Part shown: in pieces, positions 43,769 to 52,164 of the stretch
Numbering within the stretch: the first letter of the stretch is position 1
How the letters are laid out: every line of letters starts with the position of its first letter
Source of the DNA: Halomonas elongata
GTDB lineage: Bacteria > Pseudomonadota > Gammaproteobacteria > Pseudomonadales > Halomonadaceae
Assembly (NCBI RefSeq): GCF_029081005.1
Contig: NZ_JAJQTQ010000018.1
Span: 1-64,000, forward strand
Length of the DNA stretch: 64,000 nt
Reading direction: 5' to 3'
Notes under the pieces: model-generated
The model's database searches: none
What the model saw: the letters and a program-made list of their open reading frames with translations, nothing else
What the model was told of the DNA's origin: nothing
Translations under genes and position numbers: made by a program

Positions 43769-45682
43769 ATGGCCTGGATGGAGCGCAACACTACAGTATA
43801 TAAACTTTCGGACCTCCCCTTCGATACGCAAGGCAAGCTTACCCTGATTGCCCCGCACTTGGTTCGTGTCTACATTCCCGGTTACAAATTCCCTATGGAC
43901 GTTGGCTCCTGGTGTTATTCAGTCCGCAGACGCAAAAGTGGCGATAACACAAGGGAGGAAAGCGTTATCAACCTAGTGGATACGGAAAGTTACCGTACGT
44001 GTCGAAGGACTTTTATCACAAACTACCTTGACTATCTCAGTCAGCATATACGACTAGGCAAATCACCGGCCAGCCTCAAAACATCAGTCGGTCAATTTCA
44101 ACGCTTTGTTAATTGGTGTGACGATAGCTACGTGCAAGGCCTGGACTCCCAACAGCATTATATCGATGCAGTTGGAGTATTCACCGAATATTTAATTGAC
44201 CTTGTGCGAAAGAGTCAGATGAATATCAATACCGCTGCCACTCTTCAGCTAGTGCTATTCACTGCTGGTAGAAACATCTACTCTGACCGTTATGGTGACC
44301 TTTTCAGAGGTGTTAGAAAAATCAGTCGCTCATTTAGGGCGGTTAACATCACTGAAACACCTGAACAGAAACGAGCACGATCAGCACTAAAGTTCTACAC
44401 ATCATTATTCCACCAACTGTCTGACTTTGTCATTGACTTTGAGCGCTTCCCTAAGAGACTAGAATTTGAACATGGCTACTATTGGTTTTTTCCTACCCAG
44501 ATGCCATTCGCAGGCCCCTCGAATATAGAGAAAAAAACTCAGAATGGAAAAAACTATAAAGCCTACGACTACATCAATGGAACGATATTCAGTGTTGAAG
44601 AAATAGCACGAAAAATGACACAGCACCGCTCCCAAGCACAAAATGCAAAGGTTGCTCGAAATAGAGCATTAACAAGAATCGATCAAGCCAATAATGATAA
44701 ATACAGTATCCATAGGATGAGGGCCGCATCAATGGCCTTTCAGGCTTTCATGATGCTATTTTCTTCCAGCACGGGTATGAGCCTCGGGCAGTTCGCCTCC
44801 TTAGAGTGGTCAGACGACTACCAGGTCGGCATCGACCGGCAGGGATTTCGATCAATCAAGTATAGGGCAGGCGGAAGACCGGTTGAATTCTACATTGAGG
44901 CTAGGTTTCTCAACCTTTTCAGGAAAGCATTAAGGTTGCGAGACCACTTAATCAAAGGAACCGGAAGGGAAAGCTTTAATTATCTCTTCTTCTCCTTCAA
45001 CGGGAAAGATATCTACCCTCTATCCATGAACCTATCAACGGACTTCCATCGAAGGCTTGAAATATGCTTCGACTTCAAAACCAAAATCACAACACGCATG
45101 TGGCGAGCCCACAAGAGCAACTGGCTACTTGAAAAAGCTGACTTAAGCACCACCGCTACGCTATTACAGAACACACCGGAGACGATGATAAAGCATTATT
45201 CTGAAGGCTCTGACCAGCAAGCCAGCAAGGAGCTGACGGACTTTTTCACCAATTTTAAAAACGATATCATAATCTCCAATGAAAAGCCTACCAACTCTAT
45301 CGCCACAGGGCAGTGTGTAGAGCTTCACTCACCCACCCCCTCTTCAAGCTCACATATCCAGCCAGACTGTAAAACACCGGAAGGGTGTTTGTTCTGCAAA
45401 AACTTCCGTGTTCACGCAGACACTATAGATTACAGAAAAATCTTAAGCCTCAAATACATACTTGAGCAGTCAAAGCATTTAGCTTTCAATGACCATCACT
45501 TCGAGGAAATGCTTCAACCGGTCGTAGATGCCATCAACAGCATAGCTTCACAGATAGAGGCATCGGGCAAGCTCTCCAAAGTTGATGCACAAGAAATACA
45601 AAGCTCAATAAAAGACGAAGAGTTGCTATCCAAATACTGGACCAAGAAGCTTAAACTTATGGATGACCTGGAGTTAATATGA
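43769..45682 (+). CDS. ginB: Tyrosine recombinase-like protein 2 of the gin operon (degenerate active site)
   Basis: A 637-aa recombinase-like protein. The fold is recognisable, but catalytic positions are altered: the first box reads STGMSLGQFASL with Ser338 where Arg is expected. Box II reads TTRMWRAHKSNW, with Arg443 replacing His and Arg446 kept. A terminal Tyr477 (MIKHYSEG) is present. A Cys/His cluster near the C-terminus (CKTPEGCLFCKNFRVH) may bind zinc. It is therefore likely an architectural or partner subunit rather than a full catalyst. An AAGGAAGAG site sets the start. It overlaps ginC by 4 nt. Confidence 0.8.
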   Translation: MAWMERNTTVYKLSDLPFDTQGKLTLIAPHLVRVYIPGYKFPMDVGSWCYSVRRRKSGDNTREESVINLVDTESYRTCRRTFITNYLDYLSQHIRLGKSPASLKTSVGQFQRFVNWCDDSYVQGLDSQQHYIDAVGVFTEYLIDLVRKSQMNINTAATLQLVLFTAGRNIYSDRYGDLFRGVRKISRSFRAVNITETPEQKRARSALKFYTSLFHQLSDFVIDFERFPKRLEFEHGYYWFFPTQMPFAGPSNIEKKTQNGKNYKAYDYINGTIFSVEEIARKMTQHRSQAQNAKVARNRALTRIDQANNDKYSIHRMRAASMAFQAFMMLFSSSTGMSLGQFASLEWSDDYQVGIDRQGFRSIKYRAGGRPVEFYIEARFLNLFRKALRLRDHLIKGTGRESFNYLFFSFNGKDIYPLSMNLSTDFHRRLEICFDFKTKITTRMWRAHKSNWLLEKADLSTTATLLQNTPETMIKHYSEGSDQQASKELTDFFTNFKNDIIISNEKPTNSIATGQCVELHSPTPSSSSHIQPDCKTPEGCLFCKNFRVHADTIDYRKILSLKYILEQSKHLAFNDHHFEEMLQPVVDAINSIASQIEASGKLSKVDAQEIQSSIKDEELLSKYWTKKLKLMDDLELI

Positions 45683-47655
45683 TGAAAGCACAGGCCTACT
45701 ACCCAAACTTTTCATCACTGGCCCAGGACATCGCCTGTGCGCCTGCCCCATTTACTCCAAATGAAGTGGGCCAACGCCCTCTTCCTGATTTTGTTGTATC
45801 AAAGACTCTTGAGGGAAAAACACTATCTATCTATTCAGATGACGTATGGGATTTTAGACCCTATCGCCTGAGTGGCAACACTGGTAATGCAAGATTCAAT
45901 TTCAAGATCTTCAGCAACAGCACAAAAGAAGAAGTCAAATGGCTGATGTTCCTCTTATTATTTATGGTAGATTCTGGGCGAGCATCGGGTATCAGCATTA
46001 GCACCACGATGACATATTTCAAAGCAGTCAGAAGTCTGGCCAAATACTGTGAGAACCATGGACTAACTATCAAAGAAGTGCTTCAGGCGGAAGACGAACT
46101 AACCAAATTTGTGGGCAAGATTACAACGAGAAGTCTTCTTGCTGGTCTATCTTCCGTGTTATCTCACCTGATCACGCTACCAAGCGAAGCGTCGGGGTAT
46201 AAAATATTATCCAATTTTAAGTTCGAGACGGTAAAAAGAAGACTACACAGCTTGGGTGAAGACAACCAGCATCCGGTGATCCCCAACAGAATTTACTCAG
46301 AACTGATACAGCAGCTGGATGACTTCTTTCAAGATCTCCATGAGATCAAAGACCAGCTGCAAAGGTTCATTGAGTCAATCCTTGCCTGTGACCGTTATGC
46401 ACGCTCTTCAGCTTTACAAACAAAGATTGGCTATCGCACAAAAGATTTCAAACCTTTTTTCAAGGAAGCTGCACAGGAACACGGCATCTGGGAGTACCTA
46501 GTCAAGTACAAAGTTAAAAACATGCCTTCTCTGTCAACTTTCCTAACGCGAATTCAGCATGGCGCTCGTATTATTTTACATATCTACACAGGAATGCGAA
46601 GCTCCGAATCGCTGAGCCTTCTAACTAATTCGCTGAAAGTATCTAATGGAACTTACAAGCTTTTAGGGACAACCAGTAAGTTTGTGGGTCAAAAAAAGGG
46701 GGTTAGCTGGATCACCAGCCAAGAAGTAGAAAGAGCTTACGAGATAGCCGGCATGCTTGCCAAGCTCGTTTCACAGAAGATCAAACTATCGTATCACGAA
46801 ACCCCGCTATTCATATCAACAGGGTATCTTTCACTTTTCACCCGGGTTGACTATGATGGAATCAACATAATCATAGGTGATGCATCAAGCAAATCTCATG
46901 AAATCTACAACCTTCTGGATCAAGATGCATTCAGGGTTACTAAAGACGACCTCAATGAGCTTGAAAAAATAAACCCTTTTCGTGCCTGGGAAAGTGAGAA
47001 AGCCTTTGCAGTGGGCAGCATATGGCGATTTACAATCCACCAGTTCAGACGTTCGCTTTCTTTCTATGTCGCCCAATCGGCTCTAGTTTCTCTCCCCTCG
47101 CTCAAAAGGCAGCTAAAGCACGTCAGTCGAGAAATGACCATCTACTACTCTCAATCCAGCAGCCAAAACTATGATGCCACTGGCCAAGAGCACATTGCTC
47201 AGCTGATCAAACGGGAAAAACCAGAAGCAGACGCCATTGCCTACATTAGTGATGTTCTGAGTTCCGGAGAGCCTCTGTATGGGGCACATGGTACCTTTAT
47301 TGATCGGAACAAACCTAGCAGCAACAAACAATTGGTCTTTGCGGATAGCAGAGAAGAGCTAATAAAACAGTTCAAAAAGGGTGAAATCGCGTATACTCAA
47401 ACACCATTGGGTGCCTGCACAACGGTTGCGCCCTGTGACCAGAAGCTGCTTCGTTCGATGACCTCCTGCCTAACGTGCTCTAGGTCTGTTATTAAACAGA
47501 GCAAGCTTGATCGTGTCATAGCCAGGCAGAAATTGTTCGTCGACGAGCTGGAAGACACCGCTCCTGATAGCGTAGAGTTTCGCACAGAAAAGGAGGAACT
47601 CCGCCATCTCCTCGAATACAAAGAGCGCGTCATGGGCAAGGCAGGTGAACAATGA
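45679..47655 (+). CDS. ginC: Tyrosine recombinase 3 of the gin operon
   Basis: A 658-aa tyrosine recombinase with a complete catalytic set: Arg307 in YTGMRSSESLSLL, H454-x-x-R457 in IHQFRRSLSFY, H481 in LKHVSREMTIYY and the nucleophile Tyr489 or Tyr490. Four cysteines near the C-terminus (GACTTVAPC and TSCLTCSRS) suggest a zinc site, as in other multi-recombinase integration modules. It overlaps ginB and ginD by 4 nt each (ATGA type), implying fixed stoichiometry. The large size with a long N-terminal region is typical of this class. Confidence 0.85.
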   Translation: MMKAQAYYPNFSSLAQDIACAPAPFTPNEVGQRPLPDFVVSKTLEGKTLSIYSDDVWDFRPYRLSGNTGNARFNFKIFSNSTKEEVKWLMFLLLFMVDSGRASGISISTTMTYFKAVRSLAKYCENHGLTIKEVLQAEDELTKFVGKITTRSLLAGLSSVLSHLITLPSEASGYKILSNFKFETVKRRLHSLGEDNQHPVIPNRIYSELIQQLDDFFQDLHEIKDQLQRFIESILACDRYARSSALQTKIGYRTKDFKPFFKEAAQEHGIWEYLVKYKVKNMPSLSTFLTRIQHGARIILHIYTGMRSSESLSLLTNSLKVSNGTYKLLGTTSKFVGQKKGVSWITSQEVERAYEIAGMLAKLVSQKIKLSYHETPLFISTGYLSLFTRVDYDGINIIIGDASSKSHEIYNLLDQDAFRVTKDDLNELEKINPFRAWESEKAFAVGSIWRFTIHQFRRSLSFYVAQSALVSLPSLKRQLKHVSREMTIYYSQSSSQNYDATGQEHIAQLIKREKPEADAIAYISDVLSSGEPLYGAHGTFIDRNKPSSNKQLVFADSREELIKQFKKGEIAYTQTPLGACTTVAPCDQKLLRSMTSCLTCSRSVIKQSKLDRVIARQKLFVDELEDTAPDSVEFRTEKEELRHLLEYKERVMGKAGEQ

Positions 47656-48020
47656 GTGCATTGAATGATTATTGGGAAGCGTTAAGTAGGCTGCGTTCCA
47701 ATACGCCGGTCAGGGTTCCCAAGAGCAGCCCCATTAACAAAGATACTGTTGCGCTCGAGGCTGGCCGCAAGCGAGGATCCATCAAGAAGTCTCGTGCTTC
47801 TTTTTCTGAGCTGATCGAAGCTATTGACAATGCGACTGCTAACATCAATCACTCATATCAATCGATTGACAATCGGCTGAAAGCTGAGAAAAGCGCTAAG
47901 AACAACTACCGGGAACTCTACCACCAGACTCTTAACCGTGAACTGATGCTTATGGAAAGACTTGCTCAGCTTGAGAAAGAGATTGAAAACCTAAAGAAAG
48001 TTGTTCCACTTCGAAAATAG
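47652..48020 (+). CDS. ginD: Small coiled-coil protein of the gin operon
   Basis: A 122-aa protein. The N-terminal part is basic (VALEAGRKRGSIKKSRASFS) and residues about 50-118 form a long coiled coil ending in MLMERLAQLEKEIENLKKVV. In GInt islands the fourth gene encodes a small putative DNA-binding protein needed for integration and excision. Size, position and the 4-nt overlap with ginC fit that role. It is followed after 10 nt by the island copy of yjbQ. No catalytic motif is seen. Confidence 0.75.
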   Translation: MSALNDYWEALSRLRSNTPVRVPKSSPINKDTVALEAGRKRGSIKKSRASFSELIEAIDNATANINHSYQSIDNRLKAEKSAKNNYRELYHQTLNRELMLMERLAQLEKEIENLKKVVPLRK

Positions 48021-48030
48021 GAGATGAATT

Positions 48031-48450
48031 ATGTGGATGCAGAAAGAAATTACTTTGAAGCCCCGTTCTCGTGGCTTTCACCTGATCACCGATGATGTTG
48101 CACAGGCCATCGGCGACATAAAGAATATAAAGATAGGCTTACTGAGTGTTTTTATAAAGCATACTTCAGCTTCATTGACGATCAACGAAAATGCCGATCC
48201 GACTGTGCGAAACGACTTCGAAAGCTTCTTTAATCGCGCAGTCCCTGAAGGTGAACCTTATTACCAACACATATTTGAAGGGAGTGACGACCTTCCCGCA
48301 CACTTAAAAAGCAGCCTCCTAGGTCCTAGTGTTCAAATCCCTATTTCTGATGGCCGAATGAACATGGGCACCTGGCAAGGTATCTATCTATGTGAACACC
48401 GCAACCATGGCGGCAGCCGGCGCATCGTCATTACTGCGCATGGGGAGTGA
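48031..48450 (+). CDS. yjbQ: Intact island-borne YjbQ (UPF0047)
   Basis: A complete 139-aa UPF0047 protein, from MWMQKEITLKPRSRGFHLIT to SRRIVITAHGE. The conserved HTSASLTINENADP, EGSDDLPAHLKSSLLG, GTWQG and EHRNHGGSRR segments are present. It is clearly homologous to the host gene that the island disrupts, but more AT-rich and divergent, so it is not a recent duplicate of it. AGGAGATGAATT precedes the ATG, 10 nt after ginD, so it can be expressed from the gin operon. It probably restores the lost host function. E. coli YjbQ has been reported to have thiamin-phosphate-synthase activity; the physiological role is unsettled. Confidence 0.92.
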   Translation: MWMQKEITLKPRSRGFHLITDDVAQAIGDIKNIKIGLLSVFIKHTSASLTINENADPTVRNDFESFFNRAVPEGEPYYQHIFEGSDDLPAHLKSSLLGPSVQIPISDGRMNMGTWQGIYLCEHRNHGGSRRIVITAHGE

Positions 48451-48455
48451 CAGAG

Positions 48456-48568
48456 ATATGGACAAAATCGTGTGTGAGGTGTCCATGCACCAAGGAGTCG
48501 ATATGGACAGCCAGGAAATCCCTTCTCCCAGTAACCATGGGAAGTACAGGCGTCCATACGACGTCCAT
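48456..48568. repeat. Right-end ATGGAC repeats (possible recombinase arm sites)
   Basis: Five ATGGAC motifs lie within 113 nt: ATATGGACA at 48456-48464 and 48501-48509 on the plus strand, ATGGACACCTC on the minus strand at 48476-48486, and ATGGAC on the minus strand at 48552-48557 and 48563-48568. The first three closely match the two left-end copies. They fill the short non-coding gap between the island yjbQ and the right junction. Confidence 0.65.
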
Positions 48569-48583
48569 CTCAGCCGTATGCGT

Positions 48584-48745
48584 GATATGCCCGCCCATGT
48601 CGCCGCGAGCCTGCTCGGCACGCAACTGACCCTGGCCGTGCGCGACGGCCGCCTGGCGCTCGGCACCTGGCAGGGCGTCTGGTTCGGCGAGCATCGCGAC
48701 CATGGTGGGCCACGGCAACTTATCGCCACACTCAATGGAGAGTGA
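48584..48745 (+). pseudogene. yjbQ: Host yjbQ, 3' part, cut by the island
   Basis: These 53 codons plus stop (DMPAHVAASLLGTQLTLAVR to RQLIATLNGE) continue exactly where the left fragment stops. GTWQGVWFGEHRDHGG is the conserved C-terminal segment. The GC-rich codon use matches the left fragment, not the island copy. An open frame extends upstream into island DNA, but it lacks the N-terminal half of the protein and any ribosome site, so no functional product is expected. Confidence 0.93.
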
Positions 48746-48836
48746 GGCGCAAGACAGTCACCAGGAAGGGGCCTGGCTAGGCGGCCAGATGCCGAAACGG
48801 TAGGATTAGCGCTTTAACCCCGGCATCAGCTTCAAC

Positions 48837-49628
48837 GTGAGCTCTCGACATGCCGATCCCGAGATTGCCTATGACCCGCCCTCCGCTGCGGGTCACGTAA
48901 AGAGTCCACTCGTGAAACTGCTCGACATTCCCTTCGATGATCGTCGTCGACGTTATCTGGTCCTTCACTCGCGGGACCTACCGGATCGCCTGCGACTGGC
49001 CAGCACCACCACCACGGCGGCATTCGAGGCCATGGGCAGCAGTCGCTTCTATGTATCGCAGGACCAGCGCATCCTCGCCAAGGTGGTGCCGGACAAGTAC
49101 CGCAAGCGGCAACACCCTCTGAAATGGTTGTGCCGCGACTATCTCGAGAAGCGCTGGTTGATGCAGTCAGATGCCCGCAAGGAATTCCTCAGCCTGCGTA
49201 TCCTGCGCCAGGCCGGCCTGCGTGTCCCGGGTTTCCACGGTTGGGGAATATCCCTCAACCCCGCCAACCGGACTCCCTCACTGCTGCTGATGGAACAGGT
49301 ACGGGATGCCCGTGTGGGCGGCGAGGTCTTCGATGATCTCGACGAGACGGGACGCAGGCGCTTTCTCGACGACTTCTGTCGGGAAGTGGCGCAGCTCGCC
49401 CGCGCCGGCTACGTGCATCGCGACCTGCATCTCAACAACCTGCTGGTCGACGATCAGGGACGCCTGACCTGGATCGATGCCCATGTTCGCCCCCTGCCAC
49501 GACGCGCCGGCGACCACTGGCCGGCCATTCGCGACTCCTTGACTGCCGACAAGCTGCGTGGCGAAACCTACCGGGACCTGGCCGAACGACGTATTGCCGA
49601 ACTCTGGTCCGGCGGATCACTCGAGTAA
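48837..49628 (+). CDS. Lipopolysaccharide kinase-like (Kdo/WaaP family) protein
   Basis: A protein of up to 263 aa with the protein-kinase-like fold of Kdo/WaaP sugar kinases. The catalytic loop is GYVHRDLHLNNLLVDD (HRD-type Asp and Asn), followed by the metal-binding Asp in LTWIDAHVRPL. KEFLSLRILRQAGLRVPGF lies in the N-lobe. Such enzymes phosphorylate the LPS core on the cytoplasmic side of the inner membrane. The start is uncertain: GTG at 48837 is the farthest upstream, and a GTG near 48912 is also possible. No other LPS genes are adjacent. Confidence 0.8.
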   Translation: MSSRHADPEIAYDPPSAAGHVKSPLVKLLDIPFDDRRRRYLVLHSRDLPDRLRLASTTTTAAFEAMGSSRFYVSQDQRILAKVVPDKYRKRQHPLKWLCRDYLEKRWLMQSDARKEFLSLRILRQAGLRVPGFHGWGISLNPANRTPSLLLMEQVRDARVGGEVFDDLDETGRRRFLDDFCREVAQLARAGYVHRDLHLNNLLVDDQGRLTWIDAHVRPLPRRAGDHWPAIRDSLTADKLRGETYRDLAERRIAELWSGGSLE

Positions 49629-49688
49629 TTCGCCGGAGCGCCCCGAGCCCCGCCCGAGCGGCCCGGCACACCACCATACAAGGCCTTT

Positions 49689-50099
49689 TTACTCGTCGTT
49701 CCAGGCCTTCGGCGTCCAGGTAATGCCCTCTTCATCACTGGCATTCCAGGTCAACACGGCATTGGGGTGGGTATTGGCATGCTCGTCGTCAAACTCACTG
49801 TTGCCGGGCGTGTTTTCGATGGTGCCGGAATCGTCGTCGTTGGCGGTACAGTTCCAGCCCACGTCCGTACAGGGGTCGTCCAGCCCCTCGGAAATATTCA
49901 CCGAGACGCGCAATTTCGCCGCGCTCAGTTCCGATAACGCTGCACTGTGCTCGGCCCGCTCCGTATAGTCCTGATAACGCGGTACCGCGATCCCCGCCAG
50001 TATCCCGATGATCGCCACCACGATCAGCAATTCAATCAGGGTAAAACCGGCTTGATCCACCGGCACACTCGTCGTGTCTTCCCTCATCCTTCCTTCCAT
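49689..50099 (-). CDS. pilA: Type IV pilin
   Basis: A 136-aa prepilin. The leader ends at QAG with cleavage before Phe (G/FTLIELLIVVAIIGILAGIA), giving the hydrophobic N-terminal helix with Glu5 typical of type IV pilins. A Cys pair (DPCTDVGWNC) may form a disulfide. The ATG at 50097-50099 follows GGGAGGTGGGCC; an ATG at 50087 would shorten the leader. It is divergent from pilBC across 292 nt in which I see only a small CCCGC/GCGGG inverted repeat (50132-50149). The product is the major pilus subunit or a pilin-like protein. Confidence 0.93.
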   Translation of the reverse strand: MEGRMREDTTSVPVDQAGFTLIELLIVVAIIGILAGIAVPRYQDYTERAEHSAALSELSAAKLRVSVNISEGLDDPCTDVGWNCTANDDDSGTIENTPGNSEFDDEHANTHPNAVLTWNASDEEGITWTPKAWNDE

Positions 50100-50391
50100 G
50101 GCCCACCTCCCTGGTCGACGCTTCGGATACCCCCGCAGGGTTTCGCGGGTAGCGTTATCCGGACACTTGGCGCTCGCGCCTTCTCTTCGTCTCCGTCCAC
50201 GCTGACCGCTCCTGCCTTGACGGTAGGTAGCGAGCCAGGGACCGACAAGGACGATTCTCTGACTTCTCGGCGTCGTCATTTCGCATGGCGGAGTCTGCAA
50301 ACTCGTCGATATGCCACCGTAAAAACGTCGAGCCACGCCAACCTCGACTGACTAGACTCGGCGATATCCCAAGCCGGGACCGCAAGATGCC

Positions 50392-52140
50392 ATGAGCGAA
50401 TATCCAGCAGGTGACGACATGGAGCAGAACCCTGAGCGACATGCCATGGGCCTGGATGGCCTGGCTCGGCGCCTGGTCGACGAGGGCCTGCTCGACGCCG
50501 GGGATGCCCGGCACCTGGAACAGCAGGCCCGGCAGGCCGAGTGCCCGTTACTGACACTCGTCGTCGATGCGGGAGCCGTGTCGGCGCGGCAAGCTGCCGA
50601 AGTGGCCGCCAGGGAATACGGGCTGCCTGTCGTCGACCTGGAGACCCTGGATTTCGACGAACTGCCTCCCGCCGCCGATTATCCGCAAGCCCTGCTCCGC
50701 CGGCTCGACGTGCTTCCCCTGCGCCGTCATGGGCAGCGTCTCACCGTCGCCGTGAGCCAGCCCGCAACGCTCGCCGAACTCGATGAGCTACGCTTCGCCA
50801 CCGGCCTCACCCCCGAGGGTGTCCTCGCCCCCCGGGATCAACTCGCTGCCTGGCTGGACCGTTACCTCGCTCCCAGAAGCGGCACTCTCGCGGCACTGGC
50901 TCGTATGGAGTCGTCGCCTGGGGCACTGGGCGCGGGCCATGAGAACGACGTCGCGGCATCCGATACCACGCATGACGACGCTCCGCTGGTGGCCTTCATC
51001 GACAGCATCCTTCATGATGCCATCCAGCACAGCGCCTCGGACATCCACTTCGAACCCTATGCGGCCCACTTTCGCATCCGACTGCGGATCGACGGCATGC
51101 TGCATGACGTGGCACATCCCCCCGTCACGATGCGTTCCCGTATTGCCGCCCGGCTCAAGGTGATGGCGCACCTGGATATCTCGGAACGTCGTCTCCCCCA
51201 GGATGGCGCCATCAAGTGGCGCCATCCCGGAGGCCCGGGCGTCGACTTTCGCATCAACACACTGCCCACCGTGCATGGAGAAAAGGTCGTCCTGCGCTTG
51301 CTCGACCCGACCTCGGCACACTGGAACATCGATCAGCTCGGCCTCTCCACGGCACAACGGCAGCTCTACGAAACCGCCCTGTCCGCGCCCCAGGGCATGA
51401 TCCTGGTCACCGGCCCCACCGGTAGCGGCAAGACGGTGACGCTATATACCGGACTCGGACGACTCAACGAGGCCAGCCGCAATATCTGTACCGCCGAGGA
51501 TCCGGTGGAAATCAAGCTGGAAGGCATCAACCAGGTCAATGTTCGGCCGCGCATCGGCCTGGATTTCGCCAGCACCCTGCGTGCCTTCCTGCGTCAGGAC
51601 CCGGATGTCGTCATGGTCGGCGAGATTCGCGACCGGGAAACCGCAGAAATCGCCATCAAGGCCGCCCAGACCGGTCACCTGGTGCTCTCCACGCTACATA
51701 CCAACTCCGCAGCGCAGACCCTGACACGCCTGGTCGACATGGGGATCGCTCCCTTCAATATCGCCGGCTCGGTGAGCCTGATCATTGCCCAGCGCCTGGC
51801 GCGTCGGCTCTGCGATCACTGCAAGCAGCCTGCCCGATTGAACCGGCAGGTCCTCCTCGACCTCGGCATCGACGATCCAGCGACCTGCCGCGTCGATCTT
51901 CACGAGCCCGTGGGTTGCGGCTACTGCACTCAGGGCTTCAGGGGACGCATCGGTCTCTACGAGGTGGTGCCGATCGACACGGCGATGCGCGAGCGGATCC
52001 TGCGTCGCGGCAAGGCGGCAGATCTGGAGGAACAGGCCCGACACGAGGGCTACCCGAGTCTGTGGAGCGATGGACTCGACAAAGCCATGCAGGGCTTGAC
52101 CAGTCTCGCCGAAGTGAGTCGAGTCGCCGGCCATCATTGA
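50392..52140 (+). CDS. pilB: Type IV pilus assembly ATPase
   Basis: A 582-aa GspE/PilB ATPase that powers pilus extension from the cytoplasmic face. The N-terminal GspE_N-like domain covers about residues 40-150. The ATPase core has Walker A TGPTGSGKTVTLY, an Asp box (FLRQDPDVVMVGEIRDRETA), a His box (HLVLSTLHTNSA) and a tetracysteine zinc site (CDHCKQ...CGYCTQGF). It is followed after 24 nt by pilC. The start ATG has only a weak ribosome site; the ATG nine codons in is an alternative. Confidence 0.95.
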   Translation: MSEYPAGDDMEQNPERHAMGLDGLARRLVDEGLLDAGDARHLEQQARQAECPLLTLVVDAGAVSARQAAEVAAREYGLPVVDLETLDFDELPPAADYPQALLRRLDVLPLRRHGQRLTVAVSQPATLAELDELRFATGLTPEGVLAPRDQLAAWLDRYLAPRSGTLAALARMESSPGALGAGHENDVAASDTTHDDAPLVAFIDSILHDAIQHSASDIHFEPYAAHFRIRLRIDGMLHDVAHPPVTMRSRIAARLKVMAHLDISERRLPQDGAIKWRHPGGPGVDFRINTLPTVHGEKVVLRLLDPTSAHWNIDQLGLSTAQRQLYETALSAPQGMILVTGPTGSGKTVTLYTGLGRLNEASRNICTAEDPVEIKLEGINQVNVRPRIGLDFASTLRAFLRQDPDVVMVGEIRDRETAEIAIKAAQTGHLVLSTLHTNSAAQTLTRLVDMGIAPFNIAGSVSLIIAQRLARRLCDHCKQPARLNRQVLLDLGIDDPATCRVDLHEPVGCGYCTQGFRGRIGLYEVVPIDTAMRERILRRGKAADLEEQARHEGYPSLWSDGLDKAMQGLTSLAEVSRVAGHH

Positions 52141-52164
52141 GACAGGGCGACATGGGAGGTAACG

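Larger units (their letters stand above)
28841..48583. mobile_element. GInt-like genomic island inserted in yjbQ
   Basis: The element is bounded by the two halves of host yjbQ, which join in frame to a 139-codon gene if it is removed. From right to left it has an intact replacement yjbQ, a four-gene recombination operon (three tyrosine recombinases plus a small coiled-coil protein, overlapping by 4 nt from ginB onward), defence-type cargo and an AT-rich gene-free left end. This matches the described GInt layout of ginABCD, cargo and short AT-rich end. Base composition inside is visibly more AT-rich and patchy than the flanks. Exact ends are inferred from the codon junction and could shift by a few bases. 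Confidence 0.88.

Noticed and set aside
28841-48583. CGTA at both ends (28840-28843 and 48575-48578) as the crossover direct repeat
   Set aside because: Recombining at these bases would put the two yjbQ halves in different frames. Only the Asp-Asp codon junction restores the gene.
48392-48745. A 117-codon frame ending in the host yjbQ 3' part, read as a second gene
   Set aside because: It begins inside the island yjbQ gene in another frame, crosses the junction and lacks the N-terminal half of the UPF0047 fold. It is a chance extension of the remnant.
48746-48836. CCAGG...CCTGG inverted repeat after yjbQ as a terminator
   Set aside because: The stem is only 5 bp and no T-run follows.
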